Below, in pieces: positions 19,137 to 27,752 of a stretch of DNA of 64,000 nucleotides. Each line of letters starts with the position of its first letter. The stretch's first letter is position 1. This DNA comes from an uncultured Aquimarina sp. (lineage in GTDB: Bacteria > Bacteroidota > Bacteroidia > Flavobacteriales > Flavobacteriaceae), in assembly GCA_947489685.1 (NCBI GenBank), contig CANLEM010000003.1, positions 310,001-374,000 of the forward strand, in the 5' to 3' direction. The position numbers were made by a program, and so were the translations under genes. The notes below the pieces were generated by a model. That model was given only the letters and a program-made list of their open reading frames with translations. It was not told where the DNA came from and ran no database searches.

Positions 19137-19442
19137 ATGCTAGAAATAAGACCTAATTGTGAGAACTGTGATATATCATTACCTAATGATAGTAATGATG
19201 CGATGATATGTTCTTTTGAATGCACTTTCTGTAGTAATTGTGTATCTACAGTATTGCATAATGTGTGCCCTAATTGTGGTGGTGGTTTTCAAAAAAGACC
19301 CACTAGACCAGTAAATTGCTTAACTGGCAATTGTGTAGAGAAATATCCGATAGGTACAAGACGAGTATTTAAGCCTGTAAATACTAATGCGTTTAAAAAA
19401 ATATTAAATACTTTTATGCAAATTGAATCCAGAAAAAGATAA
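19137..19442 (+). CDS. DUF1272 zinc-ribbon protein
   Basis: The small protein begins with MLEIRPNCENCDISLP, then CSFECTFCSNCV and CPNCGGGFQKRPTRP: three CxxC pairs and an extra Cys that would bind zinc, the signature of DUF1272. Members are about 60-100 residues and of unknown function. The tail (about 60-101) is basic. The gene sits between the PNPOx-like gene and the GNAT gene with very short spacers, so all three should be translated from one mRNA. Confidence 0.88.
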   Translation: MLEIRPNCENCDISLPNDSNDAMICSFECTFCSNCVSTVLHNVCPNCGGGFQKRPTRPVNCLTGNCVEKYPIGTRRVFKPVNTNAFKKILNTFMQIESRKR

Positions 19443-19445
19443 GTT

Positions 19446-19961
19446 ATGATTGATATACGACGAGCTACAATTGATGATGCTAGGCATGTCTCTAACTTGG
19501 GCGCGATTACCTTTGATCAATCTTTTGGGCATCTTTTTCATGATAAACAAGGTTTAAAAAATTATCTCGAAACGACCTTCGATTTGCAAAAAATACAAAG
19601 TAGTATACAAAAATCTAGTAATGTGTATTGGTTGGCAGTCGATAATGATATACCTGTAGGTTATAGTAAACTGCAATTAAATTCTCCTTCAGAATTTGTA
19701 AAAGGTAATAATGTTTGCAAGTTGCAAAAGATTTATTTTTTAAATAGTTATGTTGGTAAAGGTATCGGTAGTAGATTACAACAGTTAGTGTTCGACGAAG
19801 CCAAAATAAATAATTGTGATTATTTATGGTTGTCTGCACTTAAAGATAATAAAGCGGCAGTTCGGTTTTATGAACGCAACAATTACAATATTGCAGGAGA
19901 ACATCCTTTTATAATTGGAAAACAAAAATTTGACTTTTGGGTAATGAGTAAAGAACTTTGA
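19446..19961 (+). CDS. GNAT family N-acetyltransferase
   Basis: The chain has the GNAT order: IDIRRATIDDARHVSNLG at the start, a beta4 strand CKLQKIYFLNSYVGKGIGSR that includes the acetyl-CoA pyrophosphate loop (GKGIGSR), and LWLSALKDNKAAVRFYERNNY, the typical motif B. The length of 171 residues is normal. The substrate (amino acid, polyamine, peptide or small molecule) cannot be predicted. It closes the three-gene unit that starts with the PNPOx-like gene. Confidence 0.88.
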   Translation: MIDIRRATIDDARHVSNLGAITFDQSFGHLFHDKQGLKNYLETTFDLQKIQSSIQKSSNVYWLAVDNDIPVGYSKLQLNSPSEFVKGNNVCKLQKIYFLNSYVGKGIGSRLQQLVFDEAKINNCDYLWLSALKDNKAAVRFYERNNYNIAGEHPFIIGKQKFDFWVMSKEL

Positions 19962-19990
19962 TCCATAAAAAATTGTAGAGCCTATATGGT

Positions 19991-20365
19991 TTAGTTCACA
20001 ATTTTTACTGTTTTTATTTTTGCAATCGAATCGCAGTTTTCAACTAATAGGTTTATGATATCAGTATCTATTTCACCTTCAATATGATATGTTTTACAAG
20101 AATCCAGTTTTGTATTGCTTTTAGAAAAATCTACACTTCCTTTGGTGAGTAATGCAGATATAACCGCAGTGTCAAGCTGATAAGTTTTCATTGCGATTAG
20201 CGCTTTTTCCGAAAACTTTCTTTCTTTCACTCTCAAGTTTTTCAAAACACGAGCAGTAGGGCTATAGTCACAAGATGTTTTTTTTCCGCCTAAAAAGAAA
20301 AACAACAGAATAAGCCCAATGGCAAATCCACCTAAGTAATAGAATAAACGTTGTGCTAACTTCAT
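19991..20365 (-). CDS. Small membrane-anchored protein (possibly DUF4258)
   Basis: One membrane helix (about residues 7-25) with a Gly-rich patch is followed by a small domain of about 95 residues. The segment CDYSPTARVLKNLRVKERKFSE after the helix is memorable and I believe it occurs widely in flavobacteria beside alanine dehydrogenase, where it carries the label DUF4258; I cannot verify that here. A Cys at about 32 follows the helix but is not in a lipobox. The stop of the alanine dehydrogenase gene lies 160 bp upstream on the same strand. Function unknown. Confidence 0.6.
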   Translation of the reverse strand: MKLAQRLFYYLGGFAIGLILLFFFLGGKKTSCDYSPTARVLKNLRVKERKFSEKALIAMKTYQLDTAVISALLTKGSVDFSKSNTKLDSCKTYHIEGEIDTDIINLLVENCDSIAKIKTVKIVN

Positions 20366-20525
20366 AAAGCCAATAAAAAATTATGAGGTCAAAAGTAAGT
20401 AAAGTTTCAAAAAATCAAAGATTCAAGTCTACAAAGTTTTCGTAAAATTAAAAACATTCTAATTTTCGAAAGAAGAGGGGATAAGAGATTTGTATATGGA
20501 TAAATTTTACGGCGGTATATCCTAA

Positions 20526-21728
20526 TTATAAAATTAGCAAATTAATATCTCGGTAAGATAGATCAAACCAATCGGCAATAGGTTTGCTGGTAAGGATTCC
20601 GTGATAAAAATAAAGACCATTTTTTAATCCTCGGTCAAACCTTACTGCATTTTCGATACCTCCTTCGTCCCCGATTTGTAATAAGTACGGTGTAAAAATA
20701 TTACTAATCGATAGTGATGAGGTTCGGGCATATCTCGAGGGGATATTTGGTACACAATAATGTACCACTCCATGTTTTTCGAATGTGGGATGATCATGCG
20801 ATGTAACTTCACTAGTCTCGAAACAACCACCCATATCTATGCTAACATCAATAACAACTGCCCCTTGTTTCATGCATTCTACCATCGTTTCGGTTACAAT
20901 AATAGGGGCTCTGTTTTTTCCTCGTATAGCACCAATAACCACATCACAACGACGTAATGCTTTTAATAAGTTTTTGGGTTGTATGGTTGAGGTGTACAAT
21001 GGTCTACCAACATTGGTTTGTATGCAACGCAATTTGGTTATTGAATTATCAAATACTTTTACATTGGCTCCTAATCCGATAGCAGAACGAGCAGCAAATT
21101 CTCCTACGGTTCCTGCGCCCAATATTACTACTTCTACAGGGGGTACTCCGCTAATATTCCCCATCATTAATCCAGACCCCGAATTGCTAACACTATTCAT
21201 AAGCTCTGAGGCGATAAGTACAGAAGCTGTTCCTGCAATTTCACTTAATGCTCGCACTGCAGGATAGGCACCATCAATATCCCGTATAAATTCGAAACCT
21301 AAAGCCGTAATTCTTTTTTTTGCTAAAGCTTGAAAATAGTCTTTGGATTGAGTTTTTAACTGTAATGCAGAGATTAATACCGTTTGTGGATTGATATGTT
21401 CTAACTCTTCTAATGAAGGTGGTTCGACTTTAAGAATTATCGGACACCCAAATACTTTAGATTTGTCATTAGTTATTTCGGCTCCCGCTTCGCTATAATC
21501 TCGATCTGTAAAACTAGCTCCAATTCCGGCATTAGTTTCCAATAAGACTCTATGTCCATGTGCCGTAAGTGCCGCAACAGCATCCGGAGTTAGACATACT
21601 CTTTTTTCTTGATAACTTGTTTCTTTTGGGATCCCGATAAAGAGTTTTCCTTTTTTGCGTGCTACTTCGATCATTTCCTCCTGTGGTAGCAATTGTTCTT
21701 TGGTAAAAGGAGATTTAGGTGTACTCAT
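20526..21728 (-). CDS. ald: Alanine dehydrogenase
   Basis: The enzyme interconverts L-alanine and pyruvate plus ammonia with NAD(H). The N-terminal part has IGIPKETSYQEKRVCLTPDA, the family start motif, and the Rossmann domain has VVILGAGTVGEFAARSAIGLGA with the NAD-binding glycines. The C-terminal half retains GAIRGKNRAPIIVTETMV and the conserved VVIDVSIDMGGCFETS. The length of 400 residues is slightly longer than the 370 of the classic enzyme because of an N-terminal extension, usual in Bacteroidota. A related NAD(P) transhydrogenase alpha subunit is less likely because the VCLTPDAVAAL start and the length match alanine dehydrogenase. Confidence 0.9.
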   Translation of the reverse strand: MSTPKSPFTKEQLLPQEEMIEVARKKGKLFIGIPKETSYQEKRVCLTPDAVAALTAHGHRVLLETNAGIGASFTDRDYSEAGAEITNDKSKVFGCPIILKVEPPSLEELEHINPQTVLISALQLKTQSKDYFQALAKKRITALGFEFIRDIDGAYPAVRALSEIAGTASVLIASELMNSVSNSGSGLMMGNISGVPPVEVVILGAGTVGEFAARSAIGLGANVKVFDNSITKLRCIQTNVGRPLYTSTIQPKNLLKALRRCDVVIGAIRGKNRAPIIVTETMVECMKQGAVVIDVSIDMGGCFETSEVTSHDHPTFEKHGVVHYCVPNIPSRYARTSSLSISNIFTPYLLQIGDEGGIENAVRFDRGLKNGLYFYHGILTSKPIADWFDLSYRDINLLIL

Positions 21729-21804
21729 TTGTGTGAAATTCTGTAACTCAAATTACGAATAAAAAAGGCAAGAAAACAAATAGGATTAGTTATTAACACG
21801 AGTT

Positions 21805-22218
21805 TTATGAATCATTGCTCCATGTAAGTACCCTTTTTTCTTCTGCTGAAAGCGCTATTTTTAGACATACTACGTCCGTTGGTAGTAGGTTAGCTACTTT
21901 TTCTGGCCATTCTATAAATATCCAAGCTCCAGAATCTAAATATTCTTCAAAACCGATGTGATGCGCTTCTTCCTCGTCTTCAATTCTATAAAAATCAAAA
22001 TGGTATATAACTCCACTATCTCCATGGTATTCGTTAACCAAAGAATAGGTGGGGCTGGATATTGTATCCAGAACACCCAACTGTTTACATATTTCTTTGA
22101 TAAGAGTTGTTTTACCTACTCCCATAGGGGCATCAAATAACAAGATTTTGTTATTTACATTTTTGATAACCTTCTCAGCAACATCGGCAAGATTATCTAG
22201 AGTATATGTTATTGTCAT
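21805..22218 (-). CDS. tsaE: TsaE, tRNA threonylcarbamoyladenosine complex ATPase
   Basis: TsaE is the P-loop partner of TsaB/TsaD in making t6A at position 37 of ANN-decoding tRNAs. The Walker A motif GVGKTTLIKEI is near residue 33, followed by the family motif ISSPTYSLVNEYHG and the Walker B-like HFDFYRIEDEEEAHHIGFEE. WIFIEWPEKV is also characteristic. The length of 137 residues is normal. The gene lies between porX (upstream) and the alanine dehydrogenase gene (downstream), all on the minus strand with short gaps. Confidence 0.95.
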   Translation of the reverse strand: MTITYTLDNLADVAEKVIKNVNNKILLFDAPMGVGKTTLIKEICKQLGVLDTISSPTYSLVNEYHGDSGVIYHFDFYRIEDEEEAHHIGFEEYLDSGAWIFIEWPEKVANLLPTDVVCLKIALSAEEKRVLTWSNDS

Positions 22219-22272
22219 TCTAAATACACTAAAATTTTAAAATCAAGAAGTTTTGATGGTAAGAGGTTAAAA

Positions 22273-23826
22273 CTATCTTGGATTTAATACAATAAACGGA
22301 ATAATCATTTCTTCCAAAGATACACCTCCATGTTGGTATGTGTTTCTATAATAACTTACATAGTGGTTGTAGTTGTTTGGATACGCAAAGAAATAATCTC
22401 CTTTTGCAAAAATAAAAGAACTACTCATATTTATGGAGGGTAAATAAATATCTTTAGGATTAATAGCTTCTAATACCTCCTTATCCTCGTATGTAAGACT
22501 TTTTCCTGTTTTGTATCGAAGATTTAAACTAGTGTTTTTATCCCCTATCACTTTTGAAGGGTTTTTAACGTTGATTGTTCCGTGGTCTGTAGTAATTAAT
22601 AGCTTAAATCCTAATTGCTGCGCCTGTTGGATCATTTCTAATAGTGGAGAGTTCTTGAACCAACTCTGTGTTAATGATCGGTATGATTTATCATTAGATG
22701 CTAGCTCTTTTATAACTTCCATCTCTGTTTTACTATGAGACAACATGTCCACAAAATTATAAACCACTACGGTAAGATCATTATCTTTTAATCCCTTAAA
22801 GTTAGCGGCCAAAGTCTTACCTGATCGCTCATTTGTTATCTTATAATACTCATGCTTTATGTCTAGTCCTAGTCTTTGTAATTGAGCCGTTAAGAACTCA
22901 TTTTCGTTCATGTTTTTACCACCTTCATCCGTATCGTCTAGCCAAAGATCAGGGTGCATTTTTTTCATTTCAGAAGGCATTAGCCCTGAAAAAATAGCAT
23001 TTCTGGCATATTGCGTAGCAGTGGGCAGGATACTAAAAAAAGAAGATTCTTGTTCTTTTTTATAGTAATTATTCACGGTAGGCTCAAAAGCTTTCCATTG
23101 ATCATAACGCAAATTATCTATCACGACCAATAAGGTAGGCTGATCTTTACTTATTTCTGGAACTACCTTTTCCTTAAACAAAGTGTGAGACATTACCGGT
23201 GCATCTTCTTTGCCATTAAACCAATTAGGGTAATTTTTGTCTATAAACTTGCAAAACTGTGAGTTGGCTTCAACTTTTTGAGATTCCAAAATTTCGAACA
23301 TCCCCGTATCCTCAATGCCTTCTAATTGTATCTCCCAATAAATTAAACGTTGGTATAAATCAACCCATTCTTCAAAAGAATTCACCATGGCCATATCCAT
23401 GGCTATTTTCCTAAATTCTTGTTGGTAATTTGATGTTGTTTTTTCTGAGACTAAGCGAGAATTATCTAAGTTTTTTTTGAGGCTTAGCAGTATTTGATTA
23501 GGATTAACGGGTTTAATTAAGTAATCCGCTATTTTACTCCCTATAGCTTCTTCCATTATATATTCTTCCTCACTTTTTGTAATCATTACCACAGGTATGC
23601 TATCCTTCTTTTCTTTAATCTCAGATAAGGTTTCTATTCCGGATAGGCCTGGCATATTTTCATCCAAAAAAACGATGTCAAAGTTATCATCCTCCAGAAT
23701 ATCTAATGCTTCGGTACCGCTTTGACATTTGGTGACGTCATAGTTTTTCTTTTCTAAAAACAATATATGTGGTTTAAGTAAATCAATTTCATCATCAACC
23801 CATAAGATCTTTATTTTACTCATCAA
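22273..23826 (-). CDS. porX: PorX, T9SS response regulator with PglZ domain
   Basis: The receiver domain (1-125) has the acidic pocket WVDDE at 10-12, phospho-acceptor Asp55 in FLDENMPG and the Lys of LIKPVNP. The long C-terminal part (about 215-510) is a PglZ alkaline-phosphatase-like domain: LLVVIDNLRYDQW, the nucleophile Thr region ILPTATQYARNAIFSG and the metal motif TTDHGTINV. This pairing is PorX, which with sensor PorY controls type IX secretion; studied PorX hydrolyses cyclic oligonucleotides. No porY lies in the window, as usual, since the pair is generally unlinked. Two Met codons begin the protein (23826 and 23823). The presence of T9SS cargo elsewhere in the window agrees. Confidence 0.95.
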   Translation of the reverse strand: MMSKIKILWVDDEIDLLKPHILFLEKKNYDVTKCQSGTEALDILEDDNFDIVFLDENMPGLSGIETLSEIKEKKDSIPVVMITKSEEEYIMEEAIGSKIADYLIKPVNPNQILLSLKKNLDNSRLVSEKTTSNYQQEFRKIAMDMAMVNSFEEWVDLYQRLIYWEIQLEGIEDTGMFEILESQKVEANSQFCKFIDKNYPNWFNGKEDAPVMSHTLFKEKVVPEISKDQPTLLVVIDNLRYDQWKAFEPTVNNYYKKEQESSFFSILPTATQYARNAIFSGLMPSEMKKMHPDLWLDDTDEGGKNMNENEFLTAQLQRLGLDIKHEYYKITNERSGKTLAANFKGLKDNDLTVVVYNFVDMLSHSKTEMEVIKELASNDKSYRSLTQSWFKNSPLLEMIQQAQQLGFKLLITTDHGTINVKNPSKVIGDKNTSLNLRYKTGKSLTYEDKEVLEAINPKDIYLPSINMSSSFIFAKGDYFFAYPNNYNHYVSYYRNTYQHGGVSLEEMIIPFIVLNPR

Positions 23827-23936
23827 TTCTATTTTTATAATTTATGAATTCGTTAATATAGCCTATTTTGGGTCTTTTTTAAAGATAACTATGATTTAAA
23901 TTTTGCAGTAAATGTGCCACATGACTGGCATATATG

Positions 23937-23944
23937 TATATTTG
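23937..23944 (+). promoter_or_regulatory. -7 element that decides the start of the HD gene
   Basis: A perfect TATATTTG overlaps the first in-frame ATG (23934), with a weak TGTG 20 bases upstream as -33. If this is the promoter, the mRNA begins near 23950 and the ATG is not transcribed, so the TTG at 23967 is the more likely start. Confidence 0.4.
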
Positions 23945-23966
23945 CTTTTGTAAAATTATAGTAAAC

Positions 23967-25196
23967 TTGAAAAAAAGAAATAAGCTCAAAATATTAAACG
24001 ATCCAATTTACGGTTTTATTACGATACCCAACGAACTAATTTTTGATCTCATAGAACATAAATATTTTCAAAGACTACGTCGTATTTCTCAAATGGGGCT
24101 TTCTTATTTAGTGTATCCAGGTGCTCATCATACTCGTTTTCATCACGCCTTGGGATGTATGCATTTGATGCAAAAATCTGTCCGAGTTCTTCGTTTTAAA
24201 GGAGTTACGATATCTGAGGAAGAAGAAGAGGCGCTGTGCGCAGCTATTTTGCTGCATGATATTGGTCATGGCCCTTTCTCTCATGCTATGGAACATAGTA
24301 TTGTTAATGGAGTTAGTCATGAGTCAATTTCGTTGATGTTTATGCAAAAAATTAACGAAGAATTTAACGGTAGTTTAACGCTTGCGATACAGATTTTTAA
24401 AGGAGAATATCATCGAAATTTTTTACATCAGCTAATTTCGAGTCAATTAGATATGGATAGGTTGGACTATTTGAAACGAGATAGTTTTTATACGGGTGTT
24501 GCTGAAGGCAATATTAATAGCGAACGTTTGATAACCATGTTGACAGTTGAGGATGATGAACTTATGATAGAAGAAAAAGGAATTTATTCTGTCGAAAAGT
24601 TTTTATTAGCCCGAAGACTAATGTACTGGCAGGTATATTTGCATAAAACAAGCCTAGTGGCCGAAAATTTGTTGATTAGAGTTTTAAAAAGAGCAAAAGA
24701 ATTGGTGGATAATGGGGTTGAGTTAAAAGCAAGTAATGCGTTAACATTCTTTTTGGAACATAAAATTACATCAGAAAATTTTAGTACCGAGGTATTAGAA
24801 ACATTTTCTAAGTTAGATGATTTTGATATAGTAGCTGCGATGAAAGAATGGATGGATTCTGATGATTTTGTACTTAGTAAACTGTCTTCTATGATTATAA
24901 ACAGAGATCTTTTGAAAATAAAGATTAAAAAGAAGCCATTTGAAAAAAGCAAAAAAGAAAAACAGATTGCAAAATGTATAGAAAAGCATAAAATTTCTGA
25001 AGAGGAAGCACGTTACTTTGTTTTTGAAGGTACTATCTCTAACCAGGCATATCATCAAAATAAGCAAAATATAAATATCTTATTTAAATCTAGAAAAATA
25101 ATGGATATAGTAAAAGCTACAGATGAGTTTAATCTTGAAGCGCTATCAAAACCCGTCACCAAATATTTTATGTGCTCTCCAAAGCACAAACATTAA
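23967..25196 (+). CDS. HD-domain phosphohydrolase (SAMHD1/dNTPase-like)
   Basis: The HD superfamily pattern is complete: HTRFHHALGCMHL, then the metal pair in LLHDIGHGPFSHAMEH, and a late Asp in QLDMDRLDYLKRDSFYTGV. The family (SAMHD1/dGTPase-like, about 400 residues) contains deoxynucleoside triphosphate hydrolases, but this clade has no assigned substrate. The TTG start at 23967 gives 409 residues beginning with a basic stretch before NDPIYGFITIP, where homologues usually begin; an ATG 33 bases upstream is possible but overlaps a promoter-like element. It is divergent from porX, and 24 bases separate it from lpxD. Confidence 0.85.
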   Translation: MKKRNKLKILNDPIYGFITIPNELIFDLIEHKYFQRLRRISQMGLSYLVYPGAHHTRFHHALGCMHLMQKSVRVLRFKGVTISEEEEEALCAAILLHDIGHGPFSHAMEHSIVNGVSHESISLMFMQKINEEFNGSLTLAIQIFKGEYHRNFLHQLISSQLDMDRLDYLKRDSFYTGVAEGNINSERLITMLTVEDDELMIEEKGIYSVEKFLLARRLMYWQVYLHKTSLVAENLLIRVLKRAKELVDNGVELKASNALTFFLEHKITSENFSTEVLETFSKLDDFDIVAAMKEWMDSDDFVLSKLSSMIINRDLLKIKIKKKPFEKSKKEKQIAKCIEKHKISEEEARYFVFEGTISNQAYHQNKQNINILFKSRKIMDIVKATDEFNLEALSKPVTKYFMCSPKHKH

Positions 25197-25220
25197 TACA
25201 TTTTTTATACTTTTGCTAGA

Positions 25221-26249
25221 ATGATTTTTACAGCCACACAAATTGCGGGTATTTTGAATGGAGAAATCGAAGGAGATGAATCTGTTGAAGTATCTAAACT
25301 ATCTAAAATAGAAGAGGGGACTAAAGGGTCATTGACCTTTTTATCAAATCCCAAATACACCCAATTTATCTATTCTACAGATGCATCTATTACTATAGTA
25401 GACAAATCTTTTGAAGCAGAATCGAAAATAAAAACCACTCTAATCAGAGTGGATGATGCATACAAAGCTTTTTCGCAATTGTTAGAATATTATAATATGG
25501 TTAAAATGAATAAGACAGGGATTGAAGAACCCAGTTTTATTTCTAAGACCGCCTCGTATGGAGATGGTATTTATTTTGGAGCATTTTCTTATATGGGAGA
25601 AAATGTTATTATAGGACAGAATGCCAAAGTATTTCCTAATGTATATATAGGTGATAATGTTACGCTTGGAGATAATGTGGTTGTTTTTGCAGGAGCCAAA
25701 ATATATTCAGAAACTATTATAGGAGATAACTGCGTAATCCATAGTGGAGCAATAGTCGGAGCAGATGGATTTGGGTTTACCCCAAACGAAAAAGGAGAGT
25801 ATAGCAAGGTACCACAGACGGGGAATGTTATTATTGAAAATAATGTAGATGTAGGCGCTGGTACTACTATTGATAGAGCTACTTTAGGATCTACCATTAT
25901 ACGTAAAGGAGTAAAACTAGATAATCAAATACAAATAGCTCATAACGTTGAGATAGGAGAACACACCGCTATTGCTGCTCAAACTGGTATCGCGGGGTCC
26001 ACCAAAATTGGAAGAAATTGCCTTATTGGAGGACAGGTTGGTATTGCGGGGCATCTTACTATTGGTAATGGGGTACGGATACAAGCTCAATCAGGTATTG
26101 GAAGAAATATAAAGGATGGAGAAGCCATTCAGGGATCACCCGCTTTGGGATATTCAGACTATAATAAGTCGTACGTACATTTTAAAAATCTCCCTAAGAT
26201 TGTGGATAGGGTATACAAACTAGAGAAAAAGATAAATAATAATGAGTGA
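25221..26249 (+). CDS. lpxD: LpxD, UDP-3-O-acylglucosamine N-acyltransferase
   Basis: LpxD adds the second 3-hydroxyacyl chain, from acyl-carrier protein, to UDP-3-O-acyl-glucosamine, the third lipid A step. The N-terminal uridine-binding domain (about 1-100, with GSLTFLSNPKYTQFIYST) is followed by a left-handed beta-helix of hexapeptide repeats and a short helical tail. The catalytic His lies in QIQIAHNVEIGEHTAIAAQ. The length of 342 residues is typical. Its end overlaps the lpxC-fabZ start by 8 bases, so they are translationally coupled. A second LpxD-like gene lies 3 kb downstream; this one is the stronger candidate for the essential enzyme. Confidence 0.94.
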   Translation: MIFTATQIAGILNGEIEGDESVEVSKLSKIEEGTKGSLTFLSNPKYTQFIYSTDASITIVDKSFEAESKIKTTLIRVDDAYKAFSQLLEYYNMVKMNKTGIEEPSFISKTASYGDGIYFGAFSYMGENVIIGQNAKVFPNVYIGDNVTLGDNVVVFAGAKIYSETIIGDNCVIHSGAIVGADGFGFTPNEKGEYSKVPQTGNVIIENNVDVGAGTTIDRATLGSTIIRKGVKLDNQIQIAHNVEIGEHTAIAAQTGIAGSTKIGRNCLIGGQVGIAGHLTIGNGVRIQAQSGIGRNIKDGEAIQGSPALGYSDYNKSYVHFKNLPKIVDRVYKLEKKINNNE

Positions 26250-27645
26250 CGTTGTTGCAAGTAAACAAAGAACCATTAAACGAGAAGTTAAACTTACAGG
26301 AGTAGGTTTACATACTGGAAAAGAAGTTACACTGACCTTTAAGCCAGCTCCCGAAAATCATGGGTATGCATTTTGTAGAGTAGATCTCGAAGGCAGCCCC
26401 ATCATAGAGGCAGATGCTAATTATGTGGTAAACACACAAAGAGGAACTAATCTTGAGAAAAATGGTGTTAGTATTCAAACATCAGAACATGTATTGGCAG
26501 CTTGTGTAGGTTTGGAAATAGATAACCTTTTAATAGAATTAGATGCTTCAGAGCCACCTATAATGGATGGGTCTAGTAAGTTTTTTATTGAAGCCTTAGA
26601 AGGAGCAGATATTGTTGAGCAAGAAGCAGAAAGAGAAGAGTACATTGTAAAAGATGTTATTTCTTATACAGATGAAGAATCGGGAAGTGAGATAATTGTA
26701 ATGCCATCAGAAGAATATCAGGTTACTACGATGGTAGATTTTGGCACCAAAGTTCTCGGTACTCAAAATGCTTCCTTGAAACACTTATCTGATTTTAAGG
26801 AAGAAATAGCAGATGCAAGAACTTTCAGTTTTTTACACGAACTGGAAATGCTACTTGAGCATGGTTTAATTAAAGGAGGAGATCTTAATAATGCTATAGT
26901 GTATGTAGATAAGGAATTGAGTCCAGCTACGATGGAAAAATTAAAAGTAGCATTCGGAAAGGATTCTATTGCTATAAAACCAAATGGTATTCTTGATAAT
27001 CTCACACTGCATTATCCTAATGAAGCTGCAAGGCATAAACTATTAGATGTTGTTGGAGATTTGGCTTTAATAGGTACACGAATTAGAGGTAAAATTATAG
27101 CTAATAAACCAGGACATTTTGTAAATACTCAATTTGCCAAAAAGCTCTCAAAAATTATCAAAATTGAGAAACGAAACAAAGTTCCTCAATTTGATCTTTT
27201 TAAAGAACCACTAATGGATATTAATAAGATTATGGATATGTTACCGCATAGACCACCATTCTTATTAATAGATAGAATACTAGAAATGTCTGATAGTCAT
27301 GTGGTTGGGTTGAAAAACGTAACCATGAACGAACCTTTTTTTGTAGGGCATTTTCCGGGAGCACCAGTGATGCCTGGTGTACTTCAGGTAGAGGCTATGG
27401 CACAAACAGGAGGAATTTTAGCATTAAGTACTGTTCCTGATCCCGAAAATTATCTTACTTATTTTATGAAAATAGATAAGGTGAAATTTAAACAACAGGT
27501 ACTACCAGGAGATACGCTCATATTTAAATTAGAATTGATATCTCCGATTCGTAGAGGTATTTGCCATATGCAAGGTTTTGCTTATGCAAATGGTAGATTA
27601 GTAACCGAAGCCGAACTAATGGCGCAAATTGTAAAATCAAAATAA
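26242..27645 (+). CDS. lpxC-fabZ: Fused LpxC deacetylase / FabZ dehydratase
   Basis: The N-terminal half (about 1-305) is LpxC, the zinc deacetylase that commits UDP-3-O-acyl-GlcNAc to lipid A: TSEHVLAACVGLEIDN carries the first zinc His, and RHKLLDVVGDLALIG the His and Asp pair. The C-terminal half (about 320-467) is FabZ, 3-hydroxyacyl-ACP dehydratase, with catalytic His in HFPGAPVMPGVLQVEAMAQ. The fusion is the standard arrangement in Bacteroidota; one chain thus controls the split of 3-hydroxyacyl-ACP between lipid A and fatty acid elongation. The length of 467 residues fits. Confidence 0.97.
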   Translation: MSDVVASKQRTIKREVKLTGVGLHTGKEVTLTFKPAPENHGYAFCRVDLEGSPIIEADANYVVNTQRGTNLEKNGVSIQTSEHVLAACVGLEIDNLLIELDASEPPIMDGSSKFFIEALEGADIVEQEAEREEYIVKDVISYTDEESGSEIIVMPSEEYQVTTMVDFGTKVLGTQNASLKHLSDFKEEIADARTFSFLHELEMLLEHGLIKGGDLNNAIVYVDKELSPATMEKLKVAFGKDSIAIKPNGILDNLTLHYPNEAARHKLLDVVGDLALIGTRIRGKIIANKPGHFVNTQFAKKLSKIIKIEKRNKVPQFDLFKEPLMDINKIMDMLPHRPPFLLIDRILEMSDSHVVGLKNVTMNEPFFVGHFPGAPVMPGVLQVEAMAQTGGILALSTVPDPENYLTYFMKIDKVKFKQQVLPGDTLIFKLELISPIRRGICHMQGFAYANGRLVTEAELMAQIVKSK

Positions 27646-27687
27646 ACGATAAATGCGAATGAAATTGGTAATATTTTAGTATCCTTG

Positions 27688-27706
27688 CGAACCATAAAAT
27701 GGTTCG
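27688..27706 (+). other. Short perfect hairpin before lpxA
   Basis: An 8-bp perfect stem (CGAACCAT with ATGGTTCG) closes a three-base loop AAA. It has no T-run, so it is not a terminator. It falls between lpxC-fabZ and lpxA and contains an out-of-use in-frame ATG at 27699. Confidence 0.5.
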
Positions 27707-27752
27707 ATACTTAATTTCGTTTGACCTTTATATAAAAATAAACCAAATACTG

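Noticed and set aside
20839..21267. 142-residue plus-strand ORF in the alanine dehydrogenase gene
   Set aside because: Antisense shadow of a conserved enzyme gene, with no recognisable motif.
23934..23966. ATG start of the HD gene at 23934
   Set aside because: It overlaps a perfect -7 element, and the extra 11 residues are hydrophobic and unlike the family start. Kept as an alternative, since the start could not be proved.
24584..25067. Two overlapping minus-strand ORFs in the HD gene
   Set aside because: Composition of Phe, Lys and Ser is as expected for antisense of an AT-rich gene; no start signal.
27699..27752. Upstream in-frame ATG of lpxA
   Set aside because: It lies in a hairpin and adds 18 residues before the normal LpxA start; the 260-residue version has the usual length.
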